Positions 7,884 to 16,454 of a DNA stretch of 64,000 bases are shown here, one piece after another. Position 1 is the first letter of the stretch; each line of letters starts with the position of its first letter. Source of the DNA: Rathayibacter sp. VKM Ac-2856 (GTDB taxonomy: Bacteria; Actinomycetota; Actinomycetes; Actinomycetales; Microbacteriaceae). The notes beneath the pieces were generated by a model, which ran no database searches, was not told where the DNA came from, and saw nothing but the letters and a program-made list of their open reading frames with translations. The DNA lies in assembly GCF_013205055.1 (NCBI RefSeq), contig NZ_JABMLF010000003.1, positions 372,001 to 436,000 on the forward strand, written 5' to 3'. Both the position numbers and the translations under genes were made by a program.

Positions 7884-9473
7884 GTGGCAGTTCAGTCGAA
7901 GACGACTCCGGCACGCCCCGATCCCGCACGCCGCGAGCCCATCGTCGAGATGGCCGGCATCCACGTCTCCTTCTCGTCCGGACCGGCGCTGTCCGGCGCG
8001 CGGCTGCGGCTGGTGCCCGGCGAGATCCACGGCCTGATGGGCGAGAACGGCGCGGGCAAGTCGACGCTGATCAAGACGCTCACCGGGATCCACCAGCCGG
8101 ACGCGGGCGAGATCGTCGTCGACGGCGTCGCCCGGCGCTTCAGCGGCCCCGCCGACGCGAAGGCCGCGGGGATCACCGCCGTCTTCCAGGACGAGCGGCT
8201 CACCGACAACCTCAGCATCGGCGAGAACGTGATGATCGGCCACGAGATCCGCGGCCGCCTCGGCATCTCCTGGTCGCGCACCCACGCCCGCGCGGCCGAG
8301 ATGCTCGCCGAGCTCGGCCTCGAGGACCTCGACCCGCGCCTGCCGCTCCGCTCGCTCTCGCCCGCGATCCGGCAGCTGGTCGCGATCGGCCGCGCGATGG
8401 TCGACCGGCCGCGCGTGCTGATCCTCGACGAGCCGACCTCGAGCCTGGACCTCGGCGACGTCGCCCGGCTCTTCACCGTGCTGCGGAGGCTGCGCGACCA
8501 GGGCGTCGCGATCGTCTTCGTCTCGCACTTCCTCGAGCAGGTGCTCACGCTCAGCGACCGCATCACCGTGCTCCGCGACGGCTGCACCGAGGGCGAGTAC
8601 CCGGCCCGGCGGATGGACCGGGCCGAGCTGATCGCGAAGATGATCGGCAAGGACATCGAGGCGCTGCGGCAGATCGGCTCCGACCGCCGCGAGCACCGGC
8701 GCCAGCCCACCGGCCCCGCGATCTACCGCGCGGTCGGCATCGGCCGCCGGGGCGCCGTCTCCCCCACCGACCTCGAGCTGCACCGCGGCGAGATCGTCGG
8801 CTTCGCCGGACTGCGCGGCTCCGGGCGCACCGAGCTCGCGTCGCTGCTGAGCGGAGTGGAGCGGCCGGACAGCGGCGAGGTGCTGATCGACGGAGAGCAC
8901 GCGGTCATCGTCGACCCGGTCTCGGGCCTGCGGAACCGCATCGCGCACTCGAGCGAGAACCGCCGCGAGGACGGCATCATCGGCGATCTCTCCCTCCGCG
9001 AGAACCTCGTGCTGGGCCTGCAGGCGCTGCGCGGCTGGGCGCACCCGCTGTCGGCCGCCGAGACCGACACTCTCGTCGCCACCTACGTCGAGGCGCTGAA
9101 CATCACGCCGGCCGACCCGGACATGCCGGTGAAGTACCTCTCCGGCGGCAACCAGCAGAAGGTCGTGCTGGCGCGCTGGCTCGCCACCCGACCGCGCCTG
9201 CTGGTGCTCGACGAGCCGGCCCGCGGCATCGACGTCGCGTCGAAGGTCGAGATCCAGGCGCACATCGCCCAGCTCGCCAAGGAGGGCGTCTCGATCGTCT
9301 ACATCTCCTCCGAGCTGGAGGAGGTGGTGCGCCTCAGCGACCGCATCGTCGTCTTCAAGGACCGCGAGAAGATCGGCGAGGTCAGCAACGGCCCCTGGCT
9401 CACCGTCGACACCATCGTCGAGATGATCGCCGCCGACACCGACGACGACGACGGCACCGACGACGCCTGGTGA
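7884..9473 (+). CDS. Orphan sugar ABC transporter ATPase (RbsA/MglA/YtfR type)
   Basis: A 529-residue protein with two fused nucleotide-binding domains, the normal layout for monosaccharide CUT2 transporters. The first half has Walker A GENGAGKST (about 53-61), a Q-loop FQDE and Walker B LILDEPTSSLD. The second has SSENRREDG, LSGGNQQK and LVLDEPARGID. The first signature reads LSPAIRQ where the paralogue at 23794 has LSIAMQQ. It ends in an acidic tail rich in aspartate. GTG 7884 is used with GAGGA upstream. There is no binding protein or permease next to it, so it may energise the permeases at 25365/26438 or a system outside the window. That partnership is inference. Confidence 0.9.
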   Translation: MAVQSKTTPARPDPARREPIVEMAGIHVSFSSGPALSGARLRLVPGEIHGLMGENGAGKSTLIKTLTGIHQPDAGEIVVDGVARRFSGPADAKAAGITAVFQDERLTDNLSIGENVMIGHEIRGRLGISWSRTHARAAEMLAELGLEDLDPRLPLRSLSPAIRQLVAIGRAMVDRPRVLILDEPTSSLDLGDVARLFTVLRRLRDQGVAIVFVSHFLEQVLTLSDRITVLRDGCTEGEYPARRMDRAELIAKMIGKDIEALRQIGSDRREHRRQPTGPAIYRAVGIGRRGAVSPTDLELHRGEIVGFAGLRGSGRTELASLLSGVERPDSGEVLIDGEHAVIVDPVSGLRNRIAHSSENRREDGIIGDLSLRENLVLGLQALRGWAHPLSAAETDTLVATYVEALNITPADPDMPVKYLSGGNQQKVVLARWLATRPRLLVLDEPARGIDVASKVEIQAHIAQLAKEGVSIVYISSELEEVVRLSDRIVVFKDREKIGEVSNGPWLTVDTIVEMIAADTDDDDGTDDAW

Positions 9474-9481
9474 TACGCACG

Positions 9482-9830
9482 GGCGGCCGCACCATGCTGA
9501 TCGAGCAGCCCCCGCAGAGGGCGTATCGAGATCCACCGACCATCGAACGCGGGGTCTCGATACGCCGCGCCGCGGCTACTCGACCAACACGGATCGCTGA
9601 TGTCCACGCTGATCATGCGGCCGGCCGCGATCATGCTGATCGAGTAGCCCTCGCAGAGGGCGTATCGAGATCCACCGACGACTGCACGCGGGGTCTCGAT
9701 ACGCCGCGCCGCGGCTACTCGACCAACATGGATCGCTGATGTCCACGCTGATCACGCGGCCGGCCGCGATCATGCTGATCGAGTAGCCCTCGCAGAGGGC
9801 GTATCGAGATCCACCACAGCCGGCACTTCG
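9482..9830. repeat. 139-bp tandem array of the dispersed hairpin repeat
   Basis: The sequence from ATGCTGATCGAG at 9494 returns at 9633 and 9772, a period of 139 bp with about 2.4 copies. Each period has one outward and one inward hairpin unit joined by a linker containing GCGGCCGGCCGCGATCATG. Copies differ at only a few positions, so the duplication looks recent. No promoter or gene is recognisable inside. Confidence 0.9.
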
Positions 9831-9896
9831 GCCATCTCTCCCCCGATGCGCGCCCGCTCGCCCCACCGCACTCGCCGCCGCACCACGCTCATCCGC

Positions 9897-10211
9897 ATGG
9901 CATTCCTCTACATCCTCCGCTGCGGCGACGGCAGCTACTACGTGGGCAGCACTCGATCCCTGCACCGCCGAGTCGACGCGCACATGATGGGCAAGGGCGC
10001 CGCCTACACGCGGAGCCGCCTGCCGGTGACGCTGCTCTGGCACCAGGAGTTCGACAGCATCGGCGATGCCTACTGGTGGGAGAAGCGCGTCCAGAACTGG
10101 AGCCGCGCCAAGCGCGAGGCGCTCATGCGCGGCGACTACGTCGCCCTGCGCGCGGCGTCGAAGAAGACCTTCGACAGGCCGGATCCGGACGAGGGCGCCC
10201 CACCGGACTAA
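9897..10211 (+). CDS. GIY-YIG nuclease-domain protein (UPF0213-like)
   Basis: A 104-residue stand-alone GIY-YIG protein. LYILRCGDGSYYVGST supplies the GIY/YIG strands (variant LYI and YVG), the SLHRRVDAH helix carries the conserved arginine, and WWEKRVQNWSRAKREAL supplies the catalytic glutamate helix. Small members of this family are common in bacteria and their biological role is poorly defined; nuclease activity is expected but unproved. I chose ATG 9897 because the family normally starts a few residues before the YIL motif; the longer frame from 9846 adds only an arginine-rich stretch. The gene sits alone between two dense hairpin-repeat arrays. Confidence 0.85.
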   Translation: MAFLYILRCGDGSYYVGSTRSLHRRVDAHMMGKGAAYTRSRLPVTLLWHQEFDSIGDAYWWEKRVQNWSRAKREALMRGDYVALRAASKKTFDRPDPDEGAPPD

Positions 10212-10214
10212 TCC

Positions 10215-10513
10215 GGGTCTCGATACGCCGCGTGCCGCGGCTACTCGACCAGCATGCACGGCTCAACCATGCTGATCGAGTAGCCCTCGCAGAGGGCGTA
10301 TCGAGATCCACCGGACATCGAACGCGGGGTCTCGATACGCCGCGTGCCGCGGCTACTCGACCAGCATGAGCGTGCGAGGCCCCGCTCCCACTCGGATCGC
10401 GCGGTCACCGGGATCATGCTGATCGAGCAGCCCTCGCAGAGGGCGTATCGAGATCCACCGACGACTGCACGCGGGGTCTCGATACGCCGCTGCGCGGCTG
10501 CTCGACCAGCGTG
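10215..10513. repeat. Dispersed hairpin repeats, cluster 3
   Basis: At least five units alternate in orientation, with core stems GCCGCG-tgc-CGCGGC, GCCCTC-gca-GAGGGC and GCCGC-tgc-GCGGC. They occupy nearly all of the gap between the GIY-YIG gene and the PL11 promoter. Confidence 0.88.
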
Positions 10514-10534
10514 CTCGCGCGGGCAGGAGGGTGG

Positions 10535-10564
10535 TTGACCCCTGTGAAACGTCTCACGTAGGGT
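10535..10564 (+). promoter_or_regulatory. PL11 lyase promoter with class B operator
   Basis: TTGACC (10535-10540), an 18-base spacer and TAGGGT (10559-10564) form a promoter about 60 bases before the start codon. The spacer contains TGAAACGTCTCA (10545-10556), sharing GAAACGTYTC with the GH36 operators. TGAAACGTTTCA-like sites are typical of LacI-type sugar regulators; the inducer is unknown here. Confidence 0.68.
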
Positions 10565-10624
10565 GGGCGGACCGCCGGGGAAAGCGCATTCCTGCGTCCC
10601 GGACCATCGATGCCGAGGGATTCA

Positions 10625-13225
10625 ATGCCGAATTCACGTCCGTTCCGTCCGCCCTCCACCGCCGGGGCGCTGCGCTCCGGCCTTGGCCTCGCGCTCGCCG
10701 CGGGCCTCGCCCTCACCGGCGCCTCGACCGCCGCGGCCGCGCCGCAGGCGGGCTCCGCGAACCCCGTCCTGACCGCCCAGCTCGAGGACCTCGACCGCGG
10801 GGTCGTCGCGCTCGCCTCGCCCGACGGCGGCGTCTTCGTCAGCTGGCGCCTGCTGGCGACCGAGGTCACCGGCTCCTCCGGCACCGGGATGATCGGCGCC
10901 GACTTCGCCGTCTACCGCGGCGCGGAGCAGGTCGGTGTCGTCACCGACAGCACCAACCTGCACGACCCGGACGGCACCCCCGGCGACGAGTACCGCGTCG
11001 TGCCGCTGGTCGACGGCGCCCCCGGCGAGCCGAGCGCGCCCGCCACCGCCTCGGCCGACGCGTTCGAGACGCTGCCGCTGCAGAAACCGGCCGACGGCGT
11101 CACTCCGGCCGGCGAGGCCTACACCTACAGCGCCAACGACATGAGCGTCGGCGACATGGACGGCGACGGCGACTACGAGTACGTCGTGAAGTGGTACCCC
11201 TCGAACGCGAAGGACGTCTCGCAGAAGGGCTACACCGGCAGCACCTACCTCGACACCTACGAGGCCGACGGCACGCTGCTGCACCGGATCGATCTGGGCG
11301 TGAACATCCGCTCCGGCGCCCACTACACGCAGTTCCTCGTCTCCGACTTCGACGGCGACGGCCGCTCCGAGATCATGACGAAGACCGCGCCCGGCACCAC
11401 CGTCCTGCCCGGCGGCGACCCGGCCCGCGCGCAGTCGATCACCCTCCTCCCCGAGGACGTCGCCGCCGGCGTCACCGCCGAGGACGACTACCGCCTCTCG
11501 GCCGCCGGCTACCGCGACCACCTGATCGGGGTGTTCGAGGGCTGGGGCACCCGCGAGGAGGTGACGAGCGGCCAGTGGCCGGCGACCCTCGAGGAGGCGT
11601 TCGGCATCGCGCCGACGCACGCCTACCCGCTGGACCGCGACGGGGCGACCGAGCTCGCCGACTACTTCATCGACGTCTACGCGCCGAGCCGGAGCGACCG
11701 CAACGACCTCACCACCTTCGAGGGCTTCATCCTCGACGGCCCCGAGTACCTCACGGTCTTCGACGGCGAGTCCGGCGAGGAGTTGCAGACCGCCGCCTAC
11801 GAGCCGGGCCGCGGTGACGACGGACTGCTCTGGGGCGACTACGCGTACTCCCGCATCGAGCCGGGCAACCGCGTCGACCGCTTCCTCGCGGGCGTCGCCT
11901 CCTTCGACGGCGAGACCCAGTCGGCCGTCTTCGCGCGCGGCTACTACACCCGCGCGGTCGTGGTCGCCTACGACTGGGACGGCACCTCGCTCTCGCAGCG
12001 CTGGGTCGCCGACAGCGGGCACGTGCCGCTGACCAACCCGTTCGACGACACCCCGCACGGCCGCGAGGGCACCAGCCCGGAGTGGGCGACGCTCACCACC
12101 CAGGGCTTCCACTCGCTCAGCGCCGCGGACGTCGACGGCGACGGCCGCCAGGAGATCGTCTACGGCTCCGCGACCCTCGACGACGACGGCAGCCTGCTCT
12201 ACAGCTCCTACGACACCCTCCCCGAGGGCAGCAGCGCGCCCGGTACCGAGGCGAAGCTCGGCCACGGCGACGCGATGCACGTCACCGACATCGACCCGGC
12301 GAACCCCGGCCTCGAGATCTTCTCCGTGCACGAGGGCGGGGTCGGCGCGCCCTACGGCTACGCCCTCCGCGACGCCGCGACCGGCGAGGTGCTCTTCGGC
12401 GCCTACTCCGGCAAGGACACCGGCCGCGGGATGATCGGCGACGTCGACCCCGCGATCCCCGGCCAGGAGGTCTGGGCGATCGGGAAGCTCTCGGCGAGCG
12501 GCGAGCCGCTCACGGGTGGGGACTCCTCCCAGCAGCCCGGCACCAACCAGAGCATCCGCTGGGCCGCGGACATGACCACGCAGATCGTGGCGAGCACGAC
12601 GATGCAGGACGCGACGCCCGTCACCCCGACTATCGTGACCGGCGACGGCACCGTGCTGCTCTCGGCCGAGGGCACCGTCACGAACAACGGCACCAAGGGC
12701 AACCCGTCGCTGGTGGCGGACGTGCTCGGCGACTGGCGCGAGGAGCTGCTGCTGCCGACCGCGGACTCGAGCGCGATCCGCATCTACTCGAGCACCGAGG
12801 TGACGGACCGCAAGCTGACCACGCTGATGCACGACCCGCAGTACCGGGTCGAGGTGGCGCGCCAGCAGACCGCCTACAACCAGCCGTCGTACACCTCGTA
12901 CGGGCTGGCGAGCGACATCGACTGGTCGACCGTGCCGGTGCTCGCGCAGGAGGGGACGGAGCCGGTGCCGTCGCCGACGCCGACTCCCGCGCCGACCGGC
13001 ACGCCCGTGCCGATGCCGACCGAGACCGCACCGCCCGTGATCCCCGCTCCCGGGGACCCCGCGCCGGGTGAGCCCGCGCCGCACGAGCCCGCGCCCGTCG
13101 CCGGGCCCGACGGCGACCTCGCCGCCACCGGCGTCGACCTGTCGCTGCTGCCCCTCGGGGCGCTCGCGCTCCTGCTCGGCGGAGGCGCGCTGCTGCTGCG
13201 CCGCCGCCTGCAGCACGGCGAGTAG
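10625..13225 (+). CDS. Cell-wall-anchored PL11 rhamnogalacturonan lyase
   Basis: An 866-residue exported lyase that should cleave the rhamnogalacturonan-I backbone. After a signal peptide (to about 40) come a short Ig-like domain (45-130) and the PL11 eight-blade propeller (about 135-775) with the calcium-loop motifs DMDGDGDYEYVVKW, DFDGDGRSEI and DVDGDGRQEI typical of YesW/YesX. Residues 775-825 are a proline/threonine-rich spacer. The C-terminus is a sortase signal: LAATG (832-836), a hydrophobic helix and RRRLQHGE. This LAxTG form is typical of class E sortases, so the enzyme should be covalently wall-attached. ATG 10625 follows GAGGG; ATG 10610 is an alternative. No sortase gene is in the window. 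Confidence 0.92.
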   Translation: MPNSRPFRPPSTAGALRSGLGLALAAGLALTGASTAAAAPQAGSANPVLTAQLEDLDRGVVALASPDGGVFVSWRLLATEVTGSSGTGMIGADFAVYRGAEQVGVVTDSTNLHDPDGTPGDEYRVVPLVDGAPGEPSAPATASADAFETLPLQKPADGVTPAGEAYTYSANDMSVGDMDGDGDYEYVVKWYPSNAKDVSQKGYTGSTYLDTYEADGTLLHRIDLGVNIRSGAHYTQFLVSDFDGDGRSEIMTKTAPGTTVLPGGDPARAQSITLLPEDVAAGVTAEDDYRLSAAGYRDHLIGVFEGWGTREEVTSGQWPATLEEAFGIAPTHAYPLDRDGATELADYFIDVYAPSRSDRNDLTTFEGFILDGPEYLTVFDGESGEELQTAAYEPGRGDDGLLWGDYAYSRIEPGNRVDRFLAGVASFDGETQSAVFARGYYTRAVVVAYDWDGTSLSQRWVADSGHVPLTNPFDDTPHGREGTSPEWATLTTQGFHSLSAADVDGDGRQEIVYGSATLDDDGSLLYSSYDTLPEGSSAPGTEAKLGHGDAMHVTDIDPANPGLEIFSVHEGGVGAPYGYALRDAATGEVLFGAYSGKDTGRGMIGDVDPAIPGQEVWAIGKLSASGEPLTGGDSSQQPGTNQSIRWAADMTTQIVASTTMQDATPVTPTIVTGDGTVLLSAEGTVTNNGTKGNPSLVADVLGDWREELLLPTADSSAIRIYSSTEVTDRKLTTLMHDPQYRVEVARQQTAYNQPSYTSYGLASDIDWSTVPVLAQEGTEPVPSPTPTPAPTGTPVPMPTETAPPVIPAPGDPAPGEPAPHEPAPVAGPDGDLAATGVDLSLLPLGALALLLGGGALLLRRRLQHGE

Positions 13226-13268
13226 CGGCCGGCGCCGCGTGCCGGAGGAACCGCGGAGCGGCCTCCTC

Positions 13269-13556
13269 ATGCTGGTCGAGTAGCCGCGGAGCGGCGTATC
13301 GAGACCGATGTCACTTCGACGGTGGATCTCGATACGCCCTCTGCGAGGGCTACTCGATCAGCATGGAGCAGACTGCTCGATCGAGAGGGGGACCCTGATG
13401 GTGGAGCAGCCGCGCAGCGGCTTCCTCTTGCCGGTCGAGCCGCCGCGGAGCGGCCCCCTCATGCTGGTCGAGTAGCCGCGGAGCGGCGTATCGAGACCCA
13501 CGTCCCTTCGACGGTGGATCGCGATACGCCCTCTGCGAGGGCTGCTCGATCAGCGT
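13269..13556. repeat. Dispersed hairpin repeats, cluster 4
   Basis: Several units lie between the convergent PL11 and GntR genes. The phrase CTCATGCTGGTCGAGTAGCC followed by GCGGAGCGGCGTATCGAGACC occurs twice, about 190 bp apart. Degenerate copies such as GAGCAGCCGCGCAGCGGCTTCC between them lack the outer arm. No gene is seen in the gap. Confidence 0.85.
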
Positions 13557-13568
13557 GACGACGCAGCC

Positions 13569-14219
13569 CTAGCCGCCGAGCAGCTGCAGCGACGGGGCGC
13601 GGCCCTTCTCGATGTGGGTGAAGGCGATCGACTCGGCGAGGCGGTCGTTGCCGGAGAGGATCGCCTCGAGCAGGCCCTGGTGCTCGTCGGACTGCTGGTG
13701 CTGGTCGCGCGCGGAGGTCAGATAGAACAGCCACGTCATCCGCCCACTGACCGCCCTCATCAGCGACCCGAGCAGCGCGCTGCCGGCGATGTCGACGATC
13801 GCCTCGTGCACGATCGTGCTGGTCTCGGCGACGAGCAGCCAGTCCTCGCTGTCGAGCGCCCGGTGCTCGGCCGCGATGGCCTCGTGCAGCGGCTCAGGTG
13901 ACACGCCCTCTGCGACGCGCCGTGCGGCCAGGCGGGCGGCGAGCGTCTCCAGACTCAGGCGCACGTCGAACAGCTCCGTGACATCGGCGGTGGTCCACTC
14001 CGTGACGCGGGAGCTGCGCCGCGGCAGGGTGCGCACGAAGCCCTCGTTCTCGAGCTGCGGCACCGCCTCGCGGATCGGCAGCCGCGACACCTTCAGCTCG
14101 CTCGCCAGCGTCGACTCGACCAGCCGCGACCCCTGCGGATACCGGCCCAGGATGATCTCGCGGCGGAGCGTGCGATAGGTCTGCGCCGTCAGCGACTCCT
14201 CGGGGGCGATGCCGGTCAC
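13569..14219 (-). CDS. GntR-family (FCD) regulator
   Basis: A 216-residue regulator. Residues 10-80 are a winged helix-turn-helix (AQTYRTLRREIILGRYPQGSRL, then LASELKVSRLPIREA). Residues 85-205 are an FCD-type helical ligand domain with the histidines and acidic residues that usually bind a metal. GTG 14219 is preceded by AAGGAGG. The gene lies 53 bases downstream of, and in the same direction as, the ornithine-cyclodeaminase-family gene, so the two are probably co-transcribed. Together they face the divergent ABC/amidohydrolase operon, its most likely target. Confidence 0.9.
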   Translation of the reverse strand: MTGIAPEESLTAQTYRTLRREIILGRYPQGSRLVESTLASELKVSRLPIREAVPQLENEGFVRTLPRRSSRVTEWTTADVTELFDVRLSLETLAARLAARRVAEGVSPEPLHEAIAAEHRALDSEDWLLVAETSTIVHEAIVDIAGSALLGSLMRAVSGRMTWLFYLTSARDQHQQSDEHQGLLEAILSGNDRLAESIAFTHIEKGRAPSLQLLGG

Positions 14220-14272
14220 GCGGGCCTCCTTCGCTCGGCTCCCCCTATTCAACCGGGTCGGCGGCGCGACCG

Positions 14273-15268
14273 TCACCGGACGGCCCGCGTCTCGACCTCG
14301 ACGCCGAGGGCCGCGCGCTCGGCCCGGGCGAGCACGTGAGCGCCCGCCGCCAGATCCTGCAGGCCGATGCCGACACTGTTGAACACGGTCACGTCGTCGC
14401 GTGACGAGCGCCCGCCGGTCCGGCCGGTCAGCACCTCCCCCAGCTCCGCCACGTCGGCGGGCCGGAGCCCGGAGCGGCGCACGTTGTCCGACTCGGAGAA
14501 GGCGATCCCGCGGGTGTCGACCACGACCCGGTCCGCCCGCGCGAAGACGTCGGCACCGAGCTCGCGGTAGCCGTGGCGCGGCGGCGACCCGACCGCGTTG
14601 ACGTGCACGCCGTCGGTGAGCCAGGCTTCGTCGAGCAGCGGCTCGACCGACGGCGTCAGCGTGCAGACGACATCGGAGCCGCGCACCGCATCCGCCAGAT
14701 CCTCGGGCGCCGTCGCCGGCACGCCGTTCGCGACGAGCTCCGCGGCGAGCGCCGTGGCGCTGGAGCCCGACGGCGACCAGACCCGCACCTCGTCGAGTTC
14801 GAGCACGGAGCCGAGGGCGAGCGCGTGCTCGCGGGCGAGCGGACCGGCGCCGACCAGGGTGAGGATCCGGGAGTCGGGACGGGCCAGGGCCGAGGTCGCG
14901 AGCGCCGAGACCGCCGCCGTCCGCAGGCGCGTCAGCGCGCGGCCGTCGATCAGCGCCAAGCACTCCGCGGTGTCGGCGGAGTAGAGCGAGATCGTCGAGC
15001 GCTGCGGCGGCAGCCCGCGCGAGCGGTTGCGCGGGGCGTCGATCAGCAGCTTCACCGAGGCGAGACCGAGGTACGGCGCGAAGGCGACCATCGGGACGGC
15101 GGCGGGGCCGTCGGAGCTGGCGTCCCCCGGAGTCCGCAGGGCCTCGGGGACCGGCTGCACCGCGCCGCCCTCGGCGAGCGCCCGGTGGGCGTCGTCGAGC
15201 GCGGCGATCAGACCGGGCCACTCGGAGAGCGCCTCGCACTCCTCCGACGTGATGATGCGTGTCGACAT
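14273..15268 (-). CDS. Ornithine cyclodeaminase / mu-crystallin family protein
   Basis: A 331-residue NAD(P)-binding protein of normal family length. It shows the Rossmann motif LTLVGAGPLAREHA, the substrate-side segment SVKLLIDAP and the C-terminal DVTVFNSVGIGLQD signature. Family members act as ornithine cyclodeaminase, alanine dehydrogenase, or ketimine/imino-acid reductases, and the substrate cannot be fixed from sequence. The start at 15268 has AGGAGG upstream. It is divergent from an oligopeptide-type ABC operon, suggesting it processes an amino- or imino-acid derived from the imported compound. Confidence 0.88.
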   Translation of the reverse strand: MSTRIITSEECEALSEWPGLIAALDDAHRALAEGGAVQPVPEALRTPGDASSDGPAAVPMVAFAPYLGLASVKLLIDAPRNRSRGLPPQRSTISLYSADTAECLALIDGRALTRLRTAAVSALATSALARPDSRILTLVGAGPLAREHALALGSVLELDEVRVWSPSGSSATALAAELVANGVPATAPEDLADAVRGSDVVCTLTPSVEPLLDEAWLTDGVHVNAVGSPPRHGYRELGADVFARADRVVVDTRGIAFSESDNVRRSGLRPADVAELGEVLTGRTGGRSSRDDVTVFNSVGIGLQDLAAGAHVLARAERAALGVEVETRAVR

Positions 15269-15533
15269 GTGATCCTCCTGCGCTCATTCTGTATGCACTG
15301 GTCGATCGATCGCATCACCGGGGTCCGTCGCAAGCGTCACGAGTTCGGTATCCAGAACCAGCGACAAAGCATCTAAACAGCCGCTTTCAGGCCGTGATTC
15401 CGGGCAATACGGATACAGACAAGCGCGGAAGTGTTTACATTCCGGAAACCTCCGGAGACGCGCACGAAACAGAGATGGCGCAATTCTGTATACCGACAGC
15501 ACCACGGACACTCACTCGAACGGAGGCGGCGCG
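15269..15533. promoter_or_regulatory. Divergent control region of the GntR/ABC locus
   Basis: This 265-bp gap drives both arms of the locus. ATTCTGTAT occurs at 15286-15294 and again at 15483-15491; the second extends into the GTATAC palindrome at 15488-15493, a core often found in FCD-type GntR operators. GTTCGGTATCCAGAAC near 15342 is a weak inverted repeat. The gap is visibly less GC-rich than its surroundings. Binding by the local GntR protein is inference. Confidence 0.45.
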
Positions 15534-16454
15534 ATGGGCCCCTACCTCGTCAGACGACTCGCCCAGGGTCTCGCGACGATCTTCGCCGTCGTCACGATCG
15601 CGTTCGGCCTGGGCCGCCTCAGCGGCAGCCCCGCGGCGCTCCTGCTCACCGAGAACGCATCGCCCGAGCAGATCGCCGACCTGAACCAGCGCCTCGGCTT
15701 CGACCTGCCGCTCTGGCAGCAGTACCTGCGATACCTCGGCGGGCTCGTCACGGGCGACTTCGGCGACTCCTACCGCCAGGCGGGCGTCTCGTCGATGCAG
15801 CTGGTGCTCGAGCGGCTGCCCGCGTCGCTCTCGCTCGGCGCGGTCGGCCTGCTGCTCGGACTGGCGCTCGCACTGGTCGCCGGAGTCGTCATCCAGCTCA
15901 CCCGCTCCCGCGGGCTCCGCGCCCTCTCGCTCGGCCTCGGCTCGACCCGCCAGGCGATCCCCGACTTCTTCTTCGGCCTGCTGCTGGTGCTGGTGCTGTC
16001 GGTCTGGCTGGGCCTGCTGCCCTCGCTCGGCAACCGGGATCCGCTGGCGATCATCATGCCGGCGCTCACCATCGCGACGGGTCAGTTCGTGCTCTACACG
16101 CGCCTGCTCGACAACGCGCTGACCGAGCAGTCGACGCAGGACTACGCCCGCACCGCCTTCGCCCGGGGCGAGAACCGCTTCCGCGTGGTCGTCGGCGAGC
16201 TGCTGCCGAACGCGTTCCTCCCCGTGCTCACGGTCGCCGGCATCAGCCTCGGCTCGTTCCTCGGCGGCCTGGTCATCGTCGAGAACGTCTTCGCCTGGCC
16301 AGGGATGGGGCAGCTGATGCTCGGCGCGGTCTACTCCCGCGACTTCCCGGTCGTCCAGTCGGGTCTGATCGTCGTCGCCCTGCTGTTCATCCTCGCCAAC
16401 CTGCTCGTCGACGTCGTCTCCGGGCTCATCGATCCCCGAGTGAGGCTCGCATGA
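15534..16454 (+). CDS. Oligopeptide-type ABC transporter permease 1 (DppB/OppB family)
   Basis: A 306-residue inner-membrane permease. It starts with the typical cytoplasmic segment MGPYLVRRLAQG and a first helix, an external loop with LGFDLPLWQQYLRYLGGLVTGDFG, and then further helices. The permease (EAA) loop reads DYARTAFARGENRFRVVVGELLPNA, close to the family consensus. The start follows GGAGG. It opens an operon in which all five downstream coding steps up to the binding protein overlap by four bases. Confidence 0.93.
   Translation: MGPYLVRRLAQGLATIFAVVTIAFGLGRLSGSPAALLLTENASPEQIADLNQRLGFDLPLWQQYLRYLGGLVTGDFGDSYRQAGVSSMQLVLERLPASLSLGAVGLLLGLALALVAGVVIQLTRSRGLRALSLGLGSTRQAIPDFFFGLLLVLVLSVWLGLLPSLGNRDPLAIIMPALTIATGQFVLYTRLLDNALTEQSTQDYARTAFARGENRFRVVVGELLPNAFLPVLTVAGISLGSFLGGLVIVENVFAWPGMGQLMLGAVYSRDFPVVQSGLIVVALLFILANLLVDVVSGLIDPRVRLA

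Noticed and set aside
9482-10513. Repeat arrays around the GIY-YIG gene taken as an insertion sequence or intron
   Set aside because: No transposase, no intron core and no target-site duplication; the same repeat units occur in seven other gaps.
10634-13270. An 878-codon minus-strand frame opposite the PL11 lyase
   Set aside because: Antisense shadow; the plus frame carries signal peptide, calcium-loop propeller repeats and sortase signal.
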